A DNA stretch of 64,000 nt from CAVWCW01 sp963753615. Its GTDB lineage: Bacteria; Pseudomonadota; Gammaproteobacteria; Chromatiales; Chromatiaceae. Made by a program: the position numbers and the translations under genes. This document shows, piece after piece, positions 27,705-35,343 of this stretch; positions within the stretch are counted from its first letter, which is position 1; every line of letters begins with the position of its first letter. The notes beneath the pieces were generated by a model, which saw nothing but the letters and a program-made list of their open reading frames with translations, did not search any database and was not told the origin of the DNA. The stretch covers positions 10,598-74,597 of the forward strand of contig CAVWCW010000034.1 in assembly GCA_963753615.1 (NCBI GenBank). The letters run 5' to 3'.

Positions 27705-28454
27705 ATGTCGGCTAACGTGGAACGGGCGGATTCGCCCGTATTCGAACTCAAGGCCAGGGCCTTCACCTTGCCCACTCTGCGGCTGTTGGGGGGCGACATG
27801 GAGCGGGTGGCCGACGGCCTGTCGCAGAAGGTGGCCCAGGCGCCGGATTTTTTCCGCAACACCCCGGTAGTGATCGATCTGGAAGATTTTGCCGCCGGTG
27901 ATGGGGCGGTGGACTTTGCGCTTTTGGTGGGCCTACTGCGGGGCTACGGCATGGTGCCGGTGGGGGTGCGGGGCGGCAATCCGGCCCAGAACGAGGCGGC
28001 CCAAATGCTGGAACTGGCGATTCTGGCCGGCGCCAAGCCGGCGGTGGCCAAGCCCGAACCGGCGGCCCCGGCCAAGCCCTCACCAGAGCCCAGGCCCGCA
28101 GCCAATGCCGCGGCGGCGCGGCCGGGAGGTGCCAGCAACAAGTTGGTGACGCGTCCGGTGCGCTCGGGACAGCGCGTGTATGCGGCGGGCGGCGACCTGA
28201 TCGTAACCGCCCAGGTCAGCGCCGGGGCGGAGCTGTTGGCGGACGGTAATATCCATGTGTACGGCGCGTTGCGCGGGCGAGCCCTGGCGGGGGTAAAGGG
28301 CAATCGCGACAGCCGCATCTTTTGTCAGAACCTGCAGGCCGAGCTGGTCTCGGTTGCGGGTCACTACCGCCTTAGCGAGAACCTGCAGGATATGGCGGGC
28401 CGCGCGGTGCAAATCCATCTCGACGACCGCTCCCTGGTGGTCGAACCATTCTGA
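27705..28454 (+). CDS. minC: Septum site-determining protein MinC
   Basis: This 249-residue FtsZ-assembly inhibitor places the division site by blocking polar rings. Its N-terminal domain starts FELKARAFTLPTLRLL and includes PVVIDLEDF. An Ala/Pro-rich linker (residues ~115-145) follows. The C-terminal beta-helix domain contains RPVRSGQRVYAAGGDLIV and VSAGAELLADGNIHVYG. AGAGAAG lies 6 bases before the ATG at 27705, which I prefer to the in-frame ATG at 27681. First gene of minCDE. Confidence 0.94.
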   Translation: MSANVERADSPVFELKARAFTLPTLRLLGGDMERVADGLSQKVAQAPDFFRNTPVVIDLEDFAAGDGAVDFALLVGLLRGYGMVPVGVRGGNPAQNEAAQMLELAILAGAKPAVAKPEPAAPAKPSPEPRPAANAAAARPGGASNKLVTRPVRSGQRVYAAGGDLIVTAQVSAGAELLADGNIHVYGALRGRALAGVKGNRDSRIFCQNLQAELVSVAGHYRLSENLQDMAGRAVQIHLDDRSLVVEPF

Positions 28455-28489
28455 ATTACTGGGCTCCCCGACCAAAGGAGGATGCTGAC

Positions 28490-29299
28490 TTGGCAAGAAT
28501 AATCGTTGTTACATCGGGCAAGGGTGGGGTCGGCAAGACAACCACCAGCGCCGCCTTCGCCATGGGCCTGGCGCGCATGGGTAACCGCACCGCGGTGATC
28601 GATTTCGATGTCGGACTGCGCAACCTGGACCTGGTGATGGGCTGCGAGCGGCGGGTGGTGTACGACCTGATCAATGTAATCAATGGGGAGGCCAACCTCA
28701 ACCAGGCCCTGATTCGCGACCGCCGCTGCGAAGACCTTTACGTGCTGCCGGCTTCGCAGACTCGCGACAAAGAGGCGCTGACCCTAGAGGGGGTGGGCAG
28801 GGTTCTCGACGAGCTCTCCGAGAGCTTCGACTACATCGTCTGCGATTCTCCGGCCGGGATCGAGCGCGGAGCGACCATGGCGATGTATTTCGCCGACGAC
28901 GCCATCGTGGTCACCAACCCGGAGGTCTCCTCGGTGCGCGATTCCGATCGCATGCTGGGCATCCTGTCCAGTAAGTCCCGGCGTGCCGAGAATAACCTGG
29001 AACCGATCAAGGAATACCTGCTGCTCAGCCGCTACTCCGCCGAACGGGTTAAGCTGGGCGAGATGTTGAGCGTGGAAGATGTGCAGGAGATCCTTTCCCT
29101 GCAACTGCTCGGGGTGATCCCGGAGTCCAAGGCGGTGCTCAGCGCCTCCAACAAGGGCACTCCGGTGATCTTGGAAGATGAGTCCGATGCCGGCCAGGCC
29201 TATGCAGACCTGGTGTCCCGTTACCTGGGCGAGAATCTGCCGCATCGCTTCCTTGAGGTTCAGCGGAAGGGCCTGTTGGGCCGGTTGTTTGGGGGTTAG
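28490..29299 (+). CDS. minD: Septum site-determining protein MinD
   Basis: This 269-residue membrane-associated ATPase oscillates with MinE and recruits MinC. The deviant Walker A is SGKGGVGKTTTSAAFA near the N-terminus, and VIDFDVGLRNLDLVMGCERR follows. The C-terminal amphipathic membrane-targeting helix ends KGLLGRLFGG. The start is a TTG at 28490 with AAAGGAGG about 9 bases upstream. It lies 35 bases after minC and 2 bases before minE. Confidence 0.97.
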   Translation: MARIIVVTSGKGGVGKTTTSAAFAMGLARMGNRTAVIDFDVGLRNLDLVMGCERRVVYDLINVINGEANLNQALIRDRRCEDLYVLPASQTRDKEALTLEGVGRVLDELSESFDYIVCDSPAGIERGATMAMYFADDAIVVTNPEVSSVRDSDRMLGILSSKSRRAENNLEPIKEYLLLSRYSAERVKLGEMLSVEDVQEILSLQLLGVIPESKAVLSASNKGTPVILEDESDAGQAYADLVSRYLGENLPHRFLEVQRKGLLGRLFGG

Positions 29300-29301
29300 A
29301 C

Positions 29302-29577
29302 ATGGGTTTGCTAGACTATTTTCGTTCGCGCTCCGCCCCCACCAGTGCCAGCGTCGCCAAGGAACGCCTGCAGATCCTGGTGGCCCACGAGCGGGCGGGG
29401 CGTAACCAGCCTTCCTACCTTCCAAACCTGCAGAAGGAACTGATCGAGGTGATTCGCAAGTACGTGGCGGTGGAGCAGAAAGACGTCTCGGTGACCTTGG
29501 AGCAGGAGGAGGACCGGGAGATCCTGGAGCTCAACATCGTGTTGCCGGACGTCGAGGAGGAGCGCAAGCGGGCCTGA
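29302..29577 (+). CDS. minE: Cell division topological specificity factor MinE
   Basis: This 91-residue protein stimulates the MinD ATPase and restricts MinC/D to the poles. The N-terminal membrane-binding segment MGLLDYFRSR and the anti-MinCD helix region AKERLQILVAHERAGR are typical, and the C-terminal topological-specificity beta domain follows. It is the last gene of the minCDE operon. Confidence 0.96.
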   Translation: MGLLDYFRSRSAPTSASVAKERLQILVAHERAGRNQPSYLPNLQKELIEVIRKYVAVEQKDVSVTLEQEEDREILELNIVLPDVEEERKRA

Positions 29578-29839
29578 GTCAGGGGGCAAGGGGTGCGGGC
29601 CTGTCCAGGTCAGGGCTCCCCGCGGGTTTGCAGAGAGACCCCGCGTTTATCGGCGTTCCCTTGGCCGCTGGCCGGGGCGTGCCGGCTGTTTTTGCCGGGA
29701 TGATGGGCCATCGTCCTACGCGTAACCGCCCTGGAAATCCGTGACCCACCATGCTTTCCTGTCTCCGCCATGGCTCTTGCGTGCTAGTGGCTGGTTGAGG
29801 CGGGTGCCTTGATGCGTTTCCAGCGCCGCGGCTAGCACT

Positions 29840-30112
29840 ATGAGGCTGGCTGCCGACTTTTCGCTCCGGTATCGACTCCATCCCCTCGCCCACTCGTTCT
29901 GGCTATGGCTCTTGCTGGCAGCGCCGGTCGGCCGGCCCGAGGCGCAATCGCCGGCGGCGGTCAACTTCGCCTATGCTACGGTGCTCGGCACCGGAGTCTA
30001 CCAGGCCGGCGAGCGCCGGGTATACGTGCTCAATATGCCTTTCCACCGGACCCTGCGCACGCCGAGCGGTGATCGCCCCGGCCTGGGCTTCAATCTCGGC
30101 TTTCCGTTTTGA
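29840..30112 (+). pseudogene. 3'-truncated outer-membrane barrel-like gene remnant
   Basis: The 90-residue frame begins with a signal-like segment (FWLWLLLAAP) and then VNFAYATVLGTGVYQAGERR and VYVLNMPF. This is the pattern I associate with the N-terminus of larger gammaproteobacterial outer-membrane beta-barrel proteins. It stops after GLGFNLGFPF, 23 bases inside the convergent SnoaL-like gene, with no barrel. I infer that the 3' part was lost by a rearrangement. A genuine 90-residue secreted protein is the alternative. No ribosome site is obvious. Confidence 0.4.
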
Positions 30113-30476
30113 ACTGATTGGCGAACATGCGCCGGTACTCGCTGGCGTCGAAGATCACTTCCATACTGCGGATGCGCCCTGCTTCCACCCGGCACCAGAA
30201 GGCGATGGCGTGGGTGGCGTAGTTCTGCATGGTCACCCGCACGTCGACGATGCCGATTACCTCTTCGCCAGCGCTCAGGCACTTGCGCAGGGTCAGTTGC
30301 TCCAGGATCGGCGGCACCCCGAACAGGCTCTCGATCAGGCGGTCCGCGTTGTCGAAGCTGCCGATAGGGCTGCTGTAGCGAAAGCGAGTGTCGGCTAAAT
30401 ATTGACGCGCCTGCTCCAGGTCCCTGCCGGCGATTGCCTGCAGGTAAGACTCTACGGTTTGCTGCGGGGTCAGCAT
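30090..30476 (-). CDS. SnoaL/NTF2-like fold protein
   Basis: This 128-residue cone-fold protein begins MLTPQQTVESYLQAIAGRD and contains FRYSSPIGSFDNADRLIESL, AIAFWCRVEAGRI and MEVIFD. This is the usual layout of a nuclear-transport-factor-2-like ketosteroid isomerase or limonene hydrolase-type domain. No substrate is predictable. The ATG at 30476 fits the family start; a 13-residue extension to 30515 is Pro/Arg-rich and doubtful. It lies 44 bases after the AMMECR1 gene on the same strand. Confidence 0.7.
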   Translation of the reverse strand: MLTPQQTVESYLQAIAGRDLEQARQYLADTRFRYSSPIGSFDNADRLIESLFGVPPILEQLTLRKCLSAGEEVIGIVDVRVTMQNYATHAIAFWCRVEAGRIRSMEVIFDASEYRRMFANQFKTESRD

Positions 30477-30520
30477 CGGGGTAGGGGCTGGGGCTCGGCT
30501 TCGCCTCGGCGGCAACCGGG

Positions 30521-31105
30521 TCAGCCAAAGGCCTCGGTTTGGTAGCGGAAAATCCGGATGCGGTCCGACCAGTGGTCGCTGGGCAGGCCGGCTTTGCGCT
30601 TCAGTTGGGCGAGGAACTGGCTCGGCTGGGGCAAGGAATCCCAGACCGAGGGTAGGAAGGTGCCGCGCGCCGCCCCCTCCTGCAGAATCAGGCCGTCGAT
30701 GCCGGGGCGCAGTTGGTCGATCAGGTCCCGCTCCGATTCGAATTCGATCGCGGTGGCGGGCGTCAACACCGAGATGTGCAGCGCCAACCCGGCCAGTTCA
30801 GATTCGGCCAGGGGCGGAAAGCGGGGATCACGGAAAGCCGCTGCGAAGGCGTTTTCCGCCACGTCCTGCACCAACGGGCCCGTTGCCTCCAGATGGCCGA
30901 TACAGCCGCGCAGGGCGCCCTGGCGCTCCAGGGTGACGAAGCTCGCCCTTACGGCCCGCAGCGGCTCCGGGAAGTCCTTTGCCCGCAATGATAGCGGTCG
31001 GCCATGGTCCAGACCCTGGCGGATCGAGGCGTGGGCGATCTCGAGCAAGCGGCTGCGGGCGTCGGGATCGAGACACGGGGCGAAGTCGGCGCCTGCGCTG
31101 GTCAT
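30521..31105 (-). CDS. AMMECR1-domain protein (AmmeMemoRadiSam system protein A-like)
   Basis: This 194-residue single-domain protein has the diagnostic LRGCIGHLEA, the preceding SFVTLERQGA, and FLPSVWDSLPQPSQFLAQLK near the end. AMMECR1 proteins are widespread and their reaction is not established. In many genomes they sit with a Memo-like dioxygenase and a radical SAM enzyme, but neither is seen here. It is divergent from the YihY gene by 142 bases. Confidence 0.88.
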   Translation of the reverse strand: MTSAGADFAPCLDPDARSRLLEIAHASIRQGLDHGRPLSLRAKDFPEPLRAVRASFVTLERQGALRGCIGHLEATGPLVQDVAENAFAAAFRDPRFPPLAESELAGLALHISVLTPATAIEFESERDLIDQLRPGIDGLILQEGAARGTFLPSVWDSLPQPSQFLAQLKRKAGLPSDHWSDRIRIFRYQTEAFG

Positions 31106-31247
31106 GGCTTTTCCTTTCGGACGGGCGGCGGCGGTTGATCCTCAGCCGGCCAGCGGCGAGAATCAATACCAATGGTTTCCGCGAAAGACCGGGAATGTCT
31201 GCGCTGCTACTCTAACCTTGTAACCACCTGGGACAAAAATCAAGTCG

Positions 31248-32141
31248 ATGGCAGCCGTTTCCCCGTGCTCGCTGCGAATTCTGCGCCGTCCTCTGAGTTT
31301 CCTGCTACGGGTGCTCAAGGGCTTCACGCGCAACCAGGGGCTCCTGTTGTCGGGCGCGGTAGCCTACTACACCCTGCTCTCGATCGTCCCGCTGATTGCG
31401 CTGTTGCTGGTGGGTCTGTCCCATGTGTTGGACCAGGAGGTGCTGCTGGCCACCGTGCGGGAGAGCTTGGAACTGATCCTACCCACTCAGTCGGACGTAT
31501 TGGCTCAGCAGATCGCCGACTTCGTGCACCACAAGCAACTGGTCGGCTGGGTCGGCATGCTGGTGCTGCTGTTCTTTTCGACGCTGGCGTTCACTGTCTT
31601 GGAAAACGCGATCTCGGTAATTTTTTTCCATCGCGTAAACATCCACCGCCGGCACTTCCTGGTCTCCGCCCTGATCCCGTTTTTGTTTATTTTCGTGCTC
31701 GGGATGGGGCTGCTGCTGGTGACCTTCATCAGCGGCGCCCTGCAGGCCGTGGAGCAGGAACCGATCCTGTTGTTCGGCACCGTCTGGAGCCTGGACGGCG
31801 CTTCGGCCCGGGTGCTCTACGGACTCGGCATCCTGGGGATGGCGTTGATGCTTACCGCCTTCTATCTGGTAATGCCGGTGGGCCATATTGCGCTTCGCCA
31901 TGCCCTGGTGGGCGGCGTCACTGCGGCCCTGCTTTGGGAACTGACCCGGCATCTGCTCGTATGGTACTTTTCCACCTTGTCCCTGGTGAACGTGGTCTAT
32001 GGTTCGTTGGCCAGCGCGGTAGTGGTGTTGCTGAGCTTCGAGGCAGCGGCCCTGATCCTGTTGTTCGGGGCCCAGGTGATTGCGGAGTTCGAGCGCTGTA
32101 ACGATGAGTCCGCGGAGCCGGGCGAGGGCTTCGAGACCTGA
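31248..32141 (+). CDS. YihY/BrkB family inner-membrane protein
   Basis: This 297-residue integral membrane protein has about six helices and the family blocks LLSGAVAYYTLLSIVPLIAL and TFYLVMPVGH-like ALMLTAFYLVMPVG, plus VYGSLASAVVVLLSFEAAAL. The family was once called ribonuclease BN in error, and its true role is unknown. An acidic C-terminal tail is cytoplasmic. It appears to be the first of three plus-strand genes. Confidence 0.88.
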   Translation: MAAVSPCSLRILRRPLSFLLRVLKGFTRNQGLLLSGAVAYYTLLSIVPLIALLLVGLSHVLDQEVLLATVRESLELILPTQSDVLAQQIADFVHHKQLVGWVGMLVLLFFSTLAFTVLENAISVIFFHRVNIHRRHFLVSALIPFLFIFVLGMGLLLVTFISGALQAVEQEPILLFGTVWSLDGASARVLYGLGILGMALMLTAFYLVMPVGHIALRHALVGGVTAALLWELTRHLLVWYFSTLSLVNVVYGSLASAVVVLLSFEAAALILLFGAQVIAEFERCNDESAEPGEGFET

Positions 32142-32204
32142 ATTTTTCCTGCCGTGGCTTCCGGCCGGCTGGTAGAATCGGCCAATGCGGGCCAGGGGCA
32201 GGAC

Positions 32205-32588
32205 ATGGGCGGGGCACTGAGTTACGAGGAGCGGGTAGCGATCACTCGCGGGGTGTTTCGCGTCTTCGGCGACTGGGAGATTCCGCCGCGGCTGATGCCG
32301 GAGTTGCTCGGGCTGGAGCCCGATATCAAGCGCCGGGTTTTCAACCGCTACCGCCTCGGCACACCGCTGCCAGAGACAGGGGAGAGTTACGAGCGGGCGC
32401 TGTTGTTCCTGGAGATCGAAAATGCGCTGCATAAGATGTTTCCCCACAGTCAGATCTCGGCCAGCCTGTGGGTGACCACGCCGCGGGTGAAGTTCGCCGA
32501 CGAGACGCCCCTGGACCTGATGCTGAGGCGCGGTCTGGAGGGCATTCGCACCGTGAGCGCGGTGCTCCGTAATGTTGATCTATGGTAG
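32205..32588 (+). CDS. MbcA/ParS/Xre-type antitoxin-like protein, no toxin partner adjacent
   Basis: This 127-residue protein has an N-terminal helical segment (ALSYEERVAITRGVFRVFGD) resembling the Xre-like part of these antitoxins. The C-terminal part resembles the DUF2384 toxin-binding domain (ALHKMFPHSQISASLWVTTP, PLDLMLRRGLEGIRTVSAVL). Family members normally neutralise a RES-domain NAD-degrading toxin encoded next door, but the next gene encodes a DUF302 protein. GGGGCAGGAC precedes the ATG at 32205. TAGAAT at 32173 may be its -10 box. It is an orphan or repurposed regulator by inference. Confidence 0.65.
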   Translation: MGGALSYEERVAITRGVFRVFGDWEIPPRLMPELLGLEPDIKRRVFNRYRLGTPLPETGESYERALLFLEIENALHKMFPHSQISASLWVTTPRVKFADETPLDLMLRRGLEGIRTVSAVLRNVDLW

Positions 32589-32622
32589 TCGCCAGTCGGC
32601 GGAAACGAGAGGAGGCAACGAG

Positions 32623-33096
32623 ATGTTGAAGCGGTTTTTGCGCACCGGCCTGTTGGGGCTGGCCCTGGCGGCTGGCGCCTTGAGTGCCGATCCGGGTTCG
32701 GAGATGGTGGTGACCTATCCAGCCAGTGGGACGTTCGACGAAGTGCTCGAGAACGTCAAATGGGCGGTTACCGGCCGCGGCCTGCTGGTCAGCGGCACCT
32801 TGCACGTCCAAGATATGCTGGAGCGTACCGGCAAGGACCTTGGCTTTCCCGACCCAGTGTATTTGAAGGCGGAGTCGGTGGAGTTCTGCAGCGCCATGAT
32901 GTCGCAGCGGATGGTGGCAGTGGACCCGGGCAATCTGGTGATCTGTCCCTTCACCGTAGCCGTCTACGTGTTGGCCGGCGAGCCCGAGCAGGTCTACGTC
33001 GCTTACCGCCGCCAGGACCTAGCGGGGGATTCGGCGGAGGTGGTGGAGGCGGTTACCGATATGATTGACGGTATCGCGCGCGAGGCGGCGGAGTAG
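32623..33096 (+). CDS. Periplasmic DUF302-domain protein
   Basis: This 157-residue protein has a signal peptide (LLGLALAAGALSA, cleavage near residue 22). A DUF302-like domain includes SGTFDEVLENVKWAVTGRG, VEFCSAMM and NLVICPFTVAVYV. The two cysteines could bind a ligand or form a disulfide. DUF302 proteins are often near sulfur-oxidation genes, but the function is not known. A strong ribosome site AGAGGAGG precedes the ATG. It ends 3 bases before the convergent gene at 33100. Confidence 0.75.
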   Translation: MLKRFLRTGLLGLALAAGALSADPGSEMVVTYPASGTFDEVLENVKWAVTGRGLLVSGTLHVQDMLERTGKDLGFPDPVYLKAESVEFCSAMMSQRMVAVDPGNLVICPFTVAVYVLAGEPEQVYVAYRRQDLAGDSAEVVEAVTDMIDGIAREAAE

Positions 33097-33099
33097 CTC

Positions 33100-33627
33100 T
33101 CATCGGATCTGCTGGCGAATGGAGGCGGCCAGCCGCTCCGCCTGTTGCGAGCCCACCATCAAAGGGCGGTCGTCGCGCAACTGCAGCTGCACGCCCTGGT
33201 TGCCGCTTACGTTGTAGGCGATCCCGGCGCGGCTGAAACGGATTCCCCAGCCCCCGTATTCGCGCAGCGGACGATAGGTTCGCGCCTCACACCCCTGAAT
33301 CTTGTTCCACGGGATCAGGCGCCTGCGCAACGGAAAGAAGTGGAGCAGCAGGCCGTCGTCGCGCACCTGGGTGATCAGACGCAGGCGCGAGAACAGGTAG
33401 GTGATCCCGCTGCTCAGCAGGATCGCCGACGTGCCCACCAGCAACAGGCCCCAATCGGGCAGCGGCCGGCTGCCCCAGGGTCGGCCCAGCAACAACTGCT
33501 GCACCATCCCATAGGCGAATAGTCCGAGCACCAGCAGCAGGCTGGCGAGCAGCAGGGCCCAGAGCCAGGGCTGGCGAAAGCTTTGCTCCTCCGAGAAATG
33601 GATTCGGGGATCATGGGTCTCGGTCAT
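33100..33627 (-). CDS. Two-helix membrane protein with PH-like domain (unknown function)
   Basis: This 175-residue protein has two transmembrane helices (residues ~22-45 and ~60-80). A soluble part follows (LLLHFFPLRRRLIPWNKIQ, GGWGIRFSRAGIAYNVSGNQG) that looks like a DUF6141/bPH-type domain. I do not assign a function. The ATG at 33627 has AAAGGAG 6 bases upstream. It converges on the DUF302 gene, leaving only 3 bases between them, so transcription interference or overlapping terminators are likely. Confidence 0.7.
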   Translation of the reverse strand: MTETHDPRIHFSEEQSFRQPWLWALLLASLLLVLGLFAYGMVQQLLLGRPWGSRPLPDWGLLLVGTSAILLSSGITYLFSRLRLITQVRDDGLLLHFFPLRRRLIPWNKIQGCEARTYRPLREYGGWGIRFSRAGIAYNVSGNQGVQLQLRDDRPLMVGSQQAERLAASIRQQIR

Positions 33628-34013
33628 GACGATCTCCTTTCTGGCGTGCGCGGCTGAAAACCCCCATTCTAATCCGGATATTCTACCCAGGGCGCCTGGC
33701 GGCTGATAGTAACCCAATGAGGAATTGGCATTTTTAGCTAAGTTAGGCGGTTCGCTTGCGTAAACACCCTGTATCCCGCCGCCTGGCTATCGCGCCCCTG
33801 GCTGGTTCCTGCACGCCTGGGCTTGCGCTTTACTCAACAGGTAGCTATGAATACCTGTTTCGGTCCAGATCGACGGCCAGCCGCACAGGCTCTGCGCCAG
33901 GAACGCGATCCCTGGTGAAGTATCCGGGCTAACCGAGCCAGCCGGCGCTTCGGCCGGGTGTTCCACTACAATGAAAGCAGATTGGGAGTTTTGGAGCGGC
34001 GGGAGCTTGGCCA
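33628..34013. other. Intergenic region containing repeat copy B
   Basis: This 386-base gap holds the 152-base repeat copy at 33777-33928. It also has a CCAAT-N5-ATTGG inverted pair near 33714, and TACAAT at about 33967 that may be the -10 box for the small genes at 34014 and 34224. No gene is supported. Confidence 0.45.
33777..33928 (+). repeat. Dispersed intergenic repeat, copy B (long form with 83-base insert)
   Basis: The first 35 and last 34 bases match copy A at 11172-11240 with only a few differences. Between the halves lie 83 bases absent from copy A. The insert holds a perfect stem, AACAGGTA / TACCTGTT (33836-33843 with 33852-33859). The joint is flanked by GTTCCTG and CAGGAAC, which are complementary, so the insert sits at the tip of a hairpin. 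Confidence 0.8.
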
Positions 34014-34211
34014 ATGCATAACGAATTGCAGACCGTGGAGATCGACTGCCCCTATTGCGGGGAGGTATTCACCACCACGGCGGATTGTTCGGACGGTTCG
34101 CAGGAATATGTGGAAGACTGCTGGGTATGCTGCCAGCCCATCCTGATGCGGCTGCGGGTTGACGCCTGTGGTCGGCTGGAGGGCCTGGAAGCGAAGCGAG
34201 AAAATGAATAA
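34014..34211 (+). CDS. CPXCG-motif small cysteine-rich protein
   Basis: This 65-residue protein has an N-terminal metal-knuckle CPYCG and a second pair in CWVCCQP, likely one zinc site. This matches a small family named for the CPXCG motif whose role is unknown. It sits 12 bases upstream of the Rof-like gene, so the two are probably co-transcribed. Confidence 0.85.
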   Translation: MHNELQTVEIDCPYCGEVFTTTADCSDGSQEYVEDCWVCCQPILMRLRVDACGRLEGLEAKRENE

Positions 34212-34223
34212 TGGAGCTTCAGC

Positions 34224-34472
34224 ATGAGCGAAAGCAGTCCCTACAGCCCCATAGACTGCGGCCTGCACAGTCGATTCGAGCTCGCAGTGATGCGCGCCAG
34301 GCCCCTTATTCTGGGCTGGCGCCAACCCGACGGCGCAGTGCGGCGGGAGCCGGTTTTGCCCCTGGACCTGGCGACCCGCGACGGTGCCGAGTACCTGTTG
34401 GTGGCAGCGGGTGGCGAACGCCTGCAACTGCGGCTGGATCGGATCGTCGACAGTGACGCCTTGCCGTGCTGA
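34224..34472 (+). CDS. rof: Rho-binding antiterminator (Rof-like)
   Basis: This 82-residue protein matches the Rof family: YSPIDCGLHSRFELAVMRAR and the following W-rich strand LILGWRQPDG. Rof binds the transcription termination factor Rho and blocks its RNA binding. The small size and position after a zinc-knuckle protein are consistent. The start is ATG with GGAGC upstream. Recognition is by the conserved PIDC...H...E pattern. Confidence 0.82.
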   Translation: MSESSPYSPIDCGLHSRFELAVMRARPLILGWRQPDGAVRREPVLPLDLATRDGAEYLLVAAGGERLQLRLDRIVDSDALPC

Positions 34473-34630
34473 GGAAAACGCCGGAAACAGCCATACCCGG
34501 CTGATCTCGGCACGGTGACCGCGAAAACGGCTTTCGAAAGCGCCCACGCTCATTCGCACGGCGAGATCGAAACAGGGGGCGTTCTGGTTCATGCCGAAAG
34601 CACGAATTGTCCGCGATCCCGCGGTACCGG

Positions 34631-34648
34631 GATTGATCCGGATCAATC
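34631..34648. promoter_or_regulatory. Perfect FNR/Anr-type operator
   Basis: TTGATCCGGATCAA at 34633-34646 equals the FNR consensus TTGAT-N4-ATCAA in both half-sites. It sits in an 18-base perfect palindrome (34631-34648). A possible -10 box (CATAAA at 34685-34690) lies downstream, which would place the operator centre near -59, a class I activator distance, for the gene at 34726. Confidence 0.7.
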
Positions 34649-34725
34649 GGCGCGCGGCAATCGCCTCTACTGAGCGGGGGCTGGCATAAAATGGAAACGA
34701 GGGTTCGATTGCCGAGGCGAACGCG

Positions 34726-35124
34726 ATGCTCAAGACAGACGGTGCGGTGCCGGATCTCGTGGGGCGGCGTTGTGACGGGTTGCTGGTGCAGCAGTTCTGG
34801 CAGCATGGGGTCTTGGCGGACGCGGCAGACGTGGTCTGGCTCAAGCTGGAAGGACGCTGGCATCAACTCTATCTCGACGCCGCGGTAGTGCACTGGCGAT
34901 CGCAGCATGAGCCGCCGCTGCAGCGGCCGGATTCGGCGGACGGAGTATTTCGTTATCCGTTGGTGGACCTGGGGCGAGAGACCGGGCTGGATGGCCTTGA
35001 GATCCAAGACTACCGTTTGCGCGAGACCGAAGACGGCGAGGCCCTGGTGTTGGACTTCGGAGCGGGCGGGACTTTGGAATTGATCAACCGGGGCGATGGA
35101 ACCCAGATGCGGCATCGGCCCTGA
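34726..35124 (+). CDS. Hypothetical protein downstream of an FNR box
   Basis: This 132-residue protein begins MLKTDGAVPDLVGRRCDGLL and contains WLKLEGRWHQLYLDAAVVHW and VFRYPLVDLGRE. It is predicted soluble, beta-rich and without a signal peptide. I do not recognise a family. GAGGCG precedes the ATG. The perfect FNR operator upstream suggests low-oxygen control. It is followed after 24 bases by a 50-residue membrane protein gene. Confidence 0.6.
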   Translation: MLKTDGAVPDLVGRRCDGLLVQQFWQHGVLADAADVVWLKLEGRWHQLYLDAAVVHWRSQHEPPLQRPDSADGVFRYPLVDLGRETGLDGLEIQDYRLRETEDGEALVLDFGAGGTLELINRGDGTQMRHRP

Positions 35125-35148
35125 CGCGAGAGCCGGAGAGGAGGCAGT

Positions 35149-35301
35149 ATGCAGAAGAAAGCACGCAGAATTGTGGCCGGCCTGCTGATCCTGATGGGGG
35201 CCTTGATGTTGCTCCTGGCCACCGAGACCACCGGAGGGCTGCTGCTGATCCTGGCCGGAGTGATCGTCGAAGGGGCTGGTATCGCCCTGGAACGCCGCTG
35301 A
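35149..35301 (+). CDS. 50-residue two-helix membrane protein
   Basis: This small frame encodes a basic start (MQKKARRIV) and two hydrophobic stretches (GLLILMGALMLLLA and GGLLLILAGVIVEGAGIAL), ending LERR. The ribosome site GAGAGGAGG, 4 bases before the ATG, is the strongest in the area and argues that it is translated. It is probably co-transcribed with the gene at 34726. Function unknown. Confidence 0.65.
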   Translation: MQKKARRIVAGLLILMGALMLLLATETTGGLLLILAGVIVEGAGIALERR

Positions 35302-35343
35302 GACAGGCGCGCCCCCGGGAAGGGGCAAAACGCCGGTCGCGTA

